From Flavobacteriales bacterium (lineage in GTDB: Bacteria > Bacteroidota > Bacteroidia > Flavobacteriales > Flavobacteriaceae), in contig JALVLX010000207.1 of the NCBI GenBank assembly GCA_027032855.1, positions 1 through 8,093 on the forward strand: a stretch of DNA of 8,093 nt, given 5' to 3'. Below, in pieces: positions 4,952 through 8,093 of this stretch; within the stretch, counting starts at the first letter, position 1; each line of letters begins with the position of its first letter. The notes beneath the pieces are model-generated. The model did no database searches, was not told the origin of the DNA, and was given only the letters and a program-made list of their open reading frames with translations. A program made the position numbers and the translations under genes.

Positions 4952-6514
4952 TTAATAATCATCATCAGATACTTTTTTATTTGATTTTACAACTTTAGGT
5001 AAAGCTGTATTTTGAAGATATTGAACCAACCATTTACCGCCTTCTTCTACTTCAGCTATAGATGTTTTTTCTAATACACTTTTGACTTTGAGCCGTGCTT
5101 TGATAATTCCGTCATCACTCAAAACATCAAAATAATCGCCTTTTTTGATCAGCTGTTGCGTGCCTAGATTGACAAATACTTCTCTAATTCTAGATGTATT
5201 ACCTGTTTTTTTTCTGATAACGCCTGTCAACGGAAATTTTTTTGAAATAAAATGATACATTTTTTCTGTCAACCTGTTTAAAGTTTTGAAAAAAGCGCGT
5301 TTTTTGTCTCTAACATAATGACTGCGGTATTTAGGTTTCAGCCTTGTTGCCGGTGAGAATGTAAATGATTTTTTTAAGTTTTTATCATTTTCAAAGTCTT
5401 GATAATCTAAATCAAAAGAGATAAATGTAACGAAATTCTTATTGTCGTTTTGTTTAGATTTTAACTTGACTTTAATTTTTGAAAAGTGCATTGAAGCAAA
5501 AAGTTCTCTTTCTTTTAATGAATCAACATTCTTTATAGGCTTTAGCCCTTGAAATTTAAGTATTTTTAGAATTCTTTTTTGGACATATTTTTGAGATGTC
5601 GTTTGCACACTGTCAAATCTCACCAAAACTAATTTATGTTCGGCTTTAGGTAAATAAGTAGTGTATTGCCAAATAACATCGCCATCTTTGTAATTGTTTT
5701 TTATTTGTTTGTTGTAGGTTACCGTGTATGTTTTAAGGAGTTTTCCTTTGTCATAAAACTTGTGAGTTTCTATATTACCGTTTTGCCAATAAGTAATCCA
5801 TTCGCCGTTTTTTTTGTTGTGTACATACTGACCACTACGTATCAATTTTCCGTTTTTATAAGCTTTTTCGGTCAGTTTTTCTCCGGTTACCGGATCGTAG
5901 GTTATCCACAAACTGTCGGGCTGTTTAGTTTTGATATCTTGATATTTAATATTGGTAATTATCCCGTTTTGATTAATAACTTTTGTTTCGGTAATTCCGT
6001 CAAGTATTGTTACCACCTTTTTGCCATCTTCGGTATATCGTTCCAATTTTACAAGCTGACCGTTATTATATTGTTTGATTGCTAACAGATTACTTTCGGC
6101 ATCAAATATTTTTTGTTCTCCGTGTTTTTTGCCAAGCTTATAATTTTCTATTTTGAGAGGTTTACCGTTTTGGTTGATGTACTTTTGGACACCATGCTTT
6201 TGATTATTCTGAAAATTTTCTTCTTTTTCCAAAATATGATTGGAATAATAAGCTTCTAAATGCACAAGTTGTCCGTCTTCGAATTTTTTTGCCATTTTCA
6301 GAGAGCCGGTTTCATAAAACAAGCTGTCTGTTACAATCAAACCGTTTTGATAAAAAGTTTTTTGCTTGATTATTCCGTTATCATAAAAACTTTTCTTTGT
6401 GTATTCCGGCGATTGTGCGATAAGGTTAGAAATGGAATCGGTTGTTTTAGGTTGTTGAGCTATACCGGTTTGAAATGCAAATAGTAAAACGAAAAGATAC
6501 CAAACTTTTTTCAT
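4952..6514 (-). CDS. Secreted MORN-repeat protein with FlgT/CsgG-like C-terminus
   Basis: This 520-residue protein starts with a signal peptide (1-19, ending GIAQ; no lipobox Cys), so it should be periplasmic or surface exposed. Residues about 38-265 contain many short repeats of the form Y-x-N-G-x-(L/I)-x-x-x-x-x-Y, for example FYDNGIIKQKTFYQNG, KYINQNGKPLKIENY and KAYKNGKLIRSGQY, with K-x-G-E-W at 235-239. This is the MORN_2 / YwqK-like pattern of beta hairpins. Residues about 290-425 (starting HKLVLVRFDSVQ) form a mixed alpha/beta region. FPLTGVI (427-433), then KKGDYFDVLSDDGI (457-470), ARLKVKSV (473-480) and SIAEVEEGGKWL (485-496), resembles the small C-terminal barrel of FlgT and neighbouring domains of CsgG-type proteins. 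That match is by pattern only. The C-terminus is acidic (SDDDY). YwqK-like proteins are often labelled antitoxins, but nothing here supports that role. It lies 76 bases after the barrel protein gene. Confidence 0.8.
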   Translation of the reverse strand: MKKVWYLFVLLFAFQTGIAQQPKTTDSISNLIAQSPEYTKKSFYDNGIIKQKTFYQNGLIVTDSLFYETGSLKMAKKFEDGQLVHLEAYYSNHILEKEENFQNNQKHGVQKYINQNGKPLKIENYKLGKKHGEQKIFDAESNLLAIKQYNNGQLVKLERYTEDGKKVVTILDGITETKVINQNGIITNIKYQDIKTKQPDSLWITYDPVTGEKLTEKAYKNGKLIRSGQYVHNKKNGEWITYWQNGNIETHKFYDKGKLLKTYTVTYNKQIKNNYKDGDVIWQYTTYLPKAEHKLVLVRFDSVQTTSQKYVQKRILKILKFQGLKPIKNVDSLKERELFASMHFSKIKVKLKSKQNDNKNFVTFISFDLDYQDFENDKNLKKSFTFSPATRLKPKYRSHYVRDKKRAFFKTLNRLTEKMYHFISKKFPLTGVIRKKTGNTSRIREVFVNLGTQQLIKKGDYFDVLSDDGIIKARLKVKSVLEKTSIAEVEEGGKWLVQYLQNTALPKVVKSNKKVSDDDY

Positions 6515-6531
6515 TGCTTCAACTTTTGTAA

Positions 6532-6569
6532 ATACCGGTGACTATTTGCACAAAGCAAGCCACCGGTAT
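6532..6569 (-). promoter_or_regulatory. Strong hairpin between barrel and MORN genes
   Basis: ATACCGGTGACT (6532-6543) pairs with AGCCACCGGTAT (6558-6569) over 12 bp with a single wobble, around a 14-base loop that can itself pair GCA with TGC. Each arm contains the palindrome ACCGGT. On the minus strand the following bases are TTTACAAAAG, not a U-run, so it is not a classical terminator. It could attenuate read-through from the barrel gene, protect an mRNA 3' end, or control the MORN gene, whose ATG starts 17 bases later. Confidence 0.55.
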
Positions 6570-6590
6570 CAGATATAACATAAGTTTTTT

Positions 6591-7346
6591 TTAGAATGTC
6601 CACCCCAAACGGATATTTCCTGTAGCCATACCGGGGGTTAACCGGATAATATGACCATGAGATGACTCTTTGTTAAGGTCGCTATCTGCGGAATAAATTT
6701 TTTTGGAATTGAGAAGGGTGAAATATTCTAATCTCAATCCCATTTCAACGCCAACATAGAAACGTTTGACAAAATAGTAGTCAACGCCGGTAAAAATGCC
6801 TGCACCTAATTTAAAATAACCATTTCCTGCACCACCATTATCAGAGTTTATGATTGTAACTGTTTCAATATCATCACCACTTTCATCTTCTTTGGTATAT
6901 TTAGTGTGTTTGTATCCCAAAATGGCTTGAACACCTATATATGGAGAAATACGATCGGAAACGTCAAAATGTTTTTCAGTACCGGGCATGATACTTATGC
7001 CATATACGGTTGTGTAGGATTTTAATTCTTTTATATCATTCTCTTCGTCGGCATCTCTAAGGATATTTGTAACACCGGTGTAGTTGACATTAAATTCCAA
7101 GCGATAGGCACTTTGAGCCGAATCAAAACTTCGGTATTTGACGTTGCCGTTTACTAAGGAGAAAGCGTTGCCCCCTGTTGCAAACACGTTGCCGGGATTA
7201 AAACTGACTTCATAAGATTTACTACCGGCTGTTTGCTTGTAATCTTCATAGAGATTTCCTTGGTTGTTACCGTCAAAAATCTCATCGTTTTGAGCATAAG
7301 AGCTCATTACAATCAGTGATAAAATAAAGAATAGTGTTTTTTTCAT
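6591..7346 (-). CDS. Outer-membrane beta-barrel protein, function unknown
   Basis: The 251-residue product has a clear signal peptide (MKKTLFFILSLIVMSSYA, then QN), so cleavage after residue 18 is likely. The mature part alternates polar and hydrophobic/aromatic residues in amphipathic strands separated by acidic, Gly-rich loops: YEVSFNPGNV (45-54), YRLEFNVNYTG (81-91), ISPYIGVQAILGYK (133-146), GYFKLGAGIFTGVDYYF (176-192), FYVGVEMGLRLEYF (196-209). It ends in a C-terminal aromatic strand, NIRLGWTF, as expected for BAM-inserted barrels. A count of about eight strands suits a small OmpW/OmpX-sized barrel. No substrate or enzyme motif is seen and the specific family is not recognised. The gene starts 27 bases after the 65-residue protein gene, with no promoter motif between them, so the two are probably cotranscribed. 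Confidence 0.82.
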   Translation of the reverse strand: MKKTLFFILSLIVMSSYAQNDEIFDGNNQGNLYEDYKQTAGSKSYEVSFNPGNVFATGGNAFSLVNGNVKYRSFDSAQSAYRLEFNVNYTGVTNILRDADEENDIKELKSYTTVYGISIMPGTEKHFDVSDRISPYIGVQAILGYKHTKYTKEDESGDDIETVTIINSDNGGAGNGYFKLGAGIFTGVDYYFVKRFYVGVEMGLRLEYFTLLNSKKIYSADSDLNKESSHGHIIRLTPGMATGNIRLGWTF

Positions 7347-7373
7347 AATTTATATTTTTTGAGTGATAAATTT

Positions 7374-7571
7374 TTAACTGATTTTTTTTATTTCTGATCC
7401 CGAATGAGAACGTATTAAACTCAAAGCGTCTTCCAATGACCGCGTTTCACCTATTCTGTAATAGTTTGTAAATGGAAATCTTCCACGATCTTCAGAAACG
7501 ATATGTTTGTTACCGGAAATCGTGATTCTGTAAAGTTTGTGATTTTTTGTGGTAACTTTTTTTTCTGCCAT
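7374..7571 (-). CDS. Small basic protein, unknown function
   Basis: I do not recognise this 65-residue protein. It has no signal peptide or membrane segment. It is Lys/Arg-rich, opening MAEKKVTTKNHKLYRITISG, then GRFPFTNYYRIGETRSLEDA (30-49), and ending SGSEIKKIS. A predicted beta hairpin at the front and a helix at about 45-54 (SLEDALSLIR) are plausible. Support for it being real comes from its compact codon-like composition, the ATG start, and its tight placement 27 bases before the barrel gene on the same strand. It may be a cytoplasmic nucleic-acid-binding or regulatory protein, but that is a guess from charge alone. Confidence 0.65.
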   Translation of the reverse strand: MAEKKVTTKNHKLYRITISGNKHIVSEDRGRFPFTNYYRIGETRSLEDALSLIRSHSGSEIKKIS

Positions 7572-7607
7572 ATATCTTGTATTTATAGTGCCTACTCCGG
7601 AATATTA

Positions 7608-7636
7608 AAGTCGGCTTTTCGGCTTGTTCCCGACTT
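7608..7636 (-). terminator. Possible terminator after the LytTR gene
   Basis: On the minus strand AAGTCGG (7636-7630) pairs with CCGACTT (7614-7608) around a 15-base loop, and TAATATT follows. It begins 32 bases after the LytTR stop codon. The tail is poor in U, so termination would be weak and read-through into the next gene is possible. Confidence 0.4.
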
Positions 7637-7668
7637 GTGAATTTTAGGTTTGTTTGTGTCAATATGTT

Positions 7669-8085
7669 TTAGTCATATAATCTGCTGAAACGTTTTTCAA
7701 AATTCTCTTTATACGTACGGCTAATGAAAAGAATTTCTTTGTTTACAACAATTTTACTACCATTTATCCTGCCTTCCAAATAGGGATGGTGCAGATTTAC
7801 GATATAACTGTCGTTTATTCTGGCAAAATGTTGCGGTAATCGTTTGTAAATACTCGAGAGAGATTCTTTGAGAAAGTAAATATTCCCGTTTATGTCTTGA
7901 AACCAAATATAGTTGGAATGTTTCAAATTTCTTTTGTCGTTTGAAAACCAAATAATATCTTCATATTTAACGATTTTACGGGAAATCTCATTATGTCCCA
8001 TATTTTTAATTTTGTGAAGATAATCGGTCAGGCCGGTAAGGCCGATTTTTTTTGTAAGAATGTTTAAGTGATGTTGCGTCGTCAT
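7669..8085 (-). CDS. Stand-alone LytTR-domain DNA-binding protein
   Basis: The 138-residue protein is a LytTR-type transcription regulator, a mainly beta DNA-binding fold that binds direct repeats in promoters. The domain spans about residues 36-133: KIVKYEDIIWFSND (37-50), YFLKESLSSIYKRLP (70-84), then the hallmark FARINDSYIVNL (87-98) and the final INGSKIVVNKEILFISRTYKENF (107-129). No receiver (CheY-like) domain precedes it, only about 35 residues, and no membrane segment is seen, so the signal must come from elsewhere. The ATG at 8085 gives the longest form, but only eight bases upstream are visible. An ATG at 8001 (residue 29) would still keep the whole domain. It is upstream of, and codirectional with, the small protein, barrel and MORN genes, so it may control them. 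Confidence 0.87.
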   Translation of the reverse strand: MTTQHHLNILTKKIGLTGLTDYLHKIKNMGHNEISRKIVKYEDIIWFSNDKRNLKHSNYIWFQDINGNIYFLKESLSSIYKRLPQHFARINDSYIVNLHHPYLEGRINGSKIVVNKEILFISRTYKENFEKRFSRLYD

Positions 8086-8093
8086 ATATTGTT

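Noticed and set aside
5666..6085. 139-codon open frame opposite the MORN gene
   Set aside because: It is antisense to a well-supported repeat protein, rich in Phe/Val/Ile as expected from the reverse of Lys/Asn/Tyr-rich codons, with no motif.
4952..6514. Toxin-antitoxin system call from YwqK-like repeats
   Set aside because: The label comes only from MORN_2 database naming; the protein is exported, 520 residues long and has no toxin neighbour.
1..8093. CRISPR array, phage or defence cluster
   Set aside because: No regularly spaced direct repeats with unique spacers and no cas, integrase, nuclease or phage structural genes are seen on either strand.

Overview
The window reads as an AT-rich chromosomal segment of a member of the Bacteroidota, most likely a flavobacterium-like lineage. 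The evidence is the exact TAnnTTTG-type promoter -7 elements placed just before genes, the lack of convincing Shine-Dalgarno sequences, the signal peptides ending in AQ, the small outer-membrane barrel protein, and the Bacteroidota-style IS1182 transposase, PrmC and RecN sequences. The species cannot be named from this sequence.

Layout. Positions 1-215 hold two near-identical units, each a tRNA 3' end followed by a terminator hairpin, spaced 145 bp apart. The first is cut by the window edge. The second is a degenerate tRNA-like element with no 5' acceptor strand and a palindrome in place of a normal anticodon arm. Positions 215-677 hold no convincing gene, only a possible terminator, a -7 promoter motif and a hairpin. 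Positions 678-1592 (minus strand) are a 3'-truncated IS1182-family transposase that keeps the N-terminal half and only the first catalytic Asp. Together this makes 1-1600 a scarred, repeat-rich border region.

Positions 1698-4909 (plus strand) carry three housekeeping-type genes: a thymidylate-kinase-like P-loop protein, prmC (release-factor glutamine methyltransferase, overlapping the kinase gene by 13 bases with an apparent TTG start) and recN (SMC-like DNA repair ATPase), the last with its own promoter motif. Copies of the heptamer CAACTTT punctuate the gaps.

Positions 4952-8085 carry four genes, all on the minus strand and converging on recN. In transcription order they are a stand-alone LytTR DNA-binding protein, an unrecognised 65-residue basic protein, a secreted outer-membrane beta-barrel protein, and a secreted 520-residue protein with MORN-like repeats and a C-terminal region resembling FlgT/CsgG-type small barrels. 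The spacing (97, 27 and 76 bases) would suit one or two transcription units. A cell-envelope module with its own regulator is a reasonable inference but is not shown by the sequence.

I see no CRISPR array, toxin-antitoxin pair, phage or recognisable defence system. The least ordinary features are the tRNA-like element with a rebuilt anticodon arm and the LytTR/small protein/barrel/MORN cluster.
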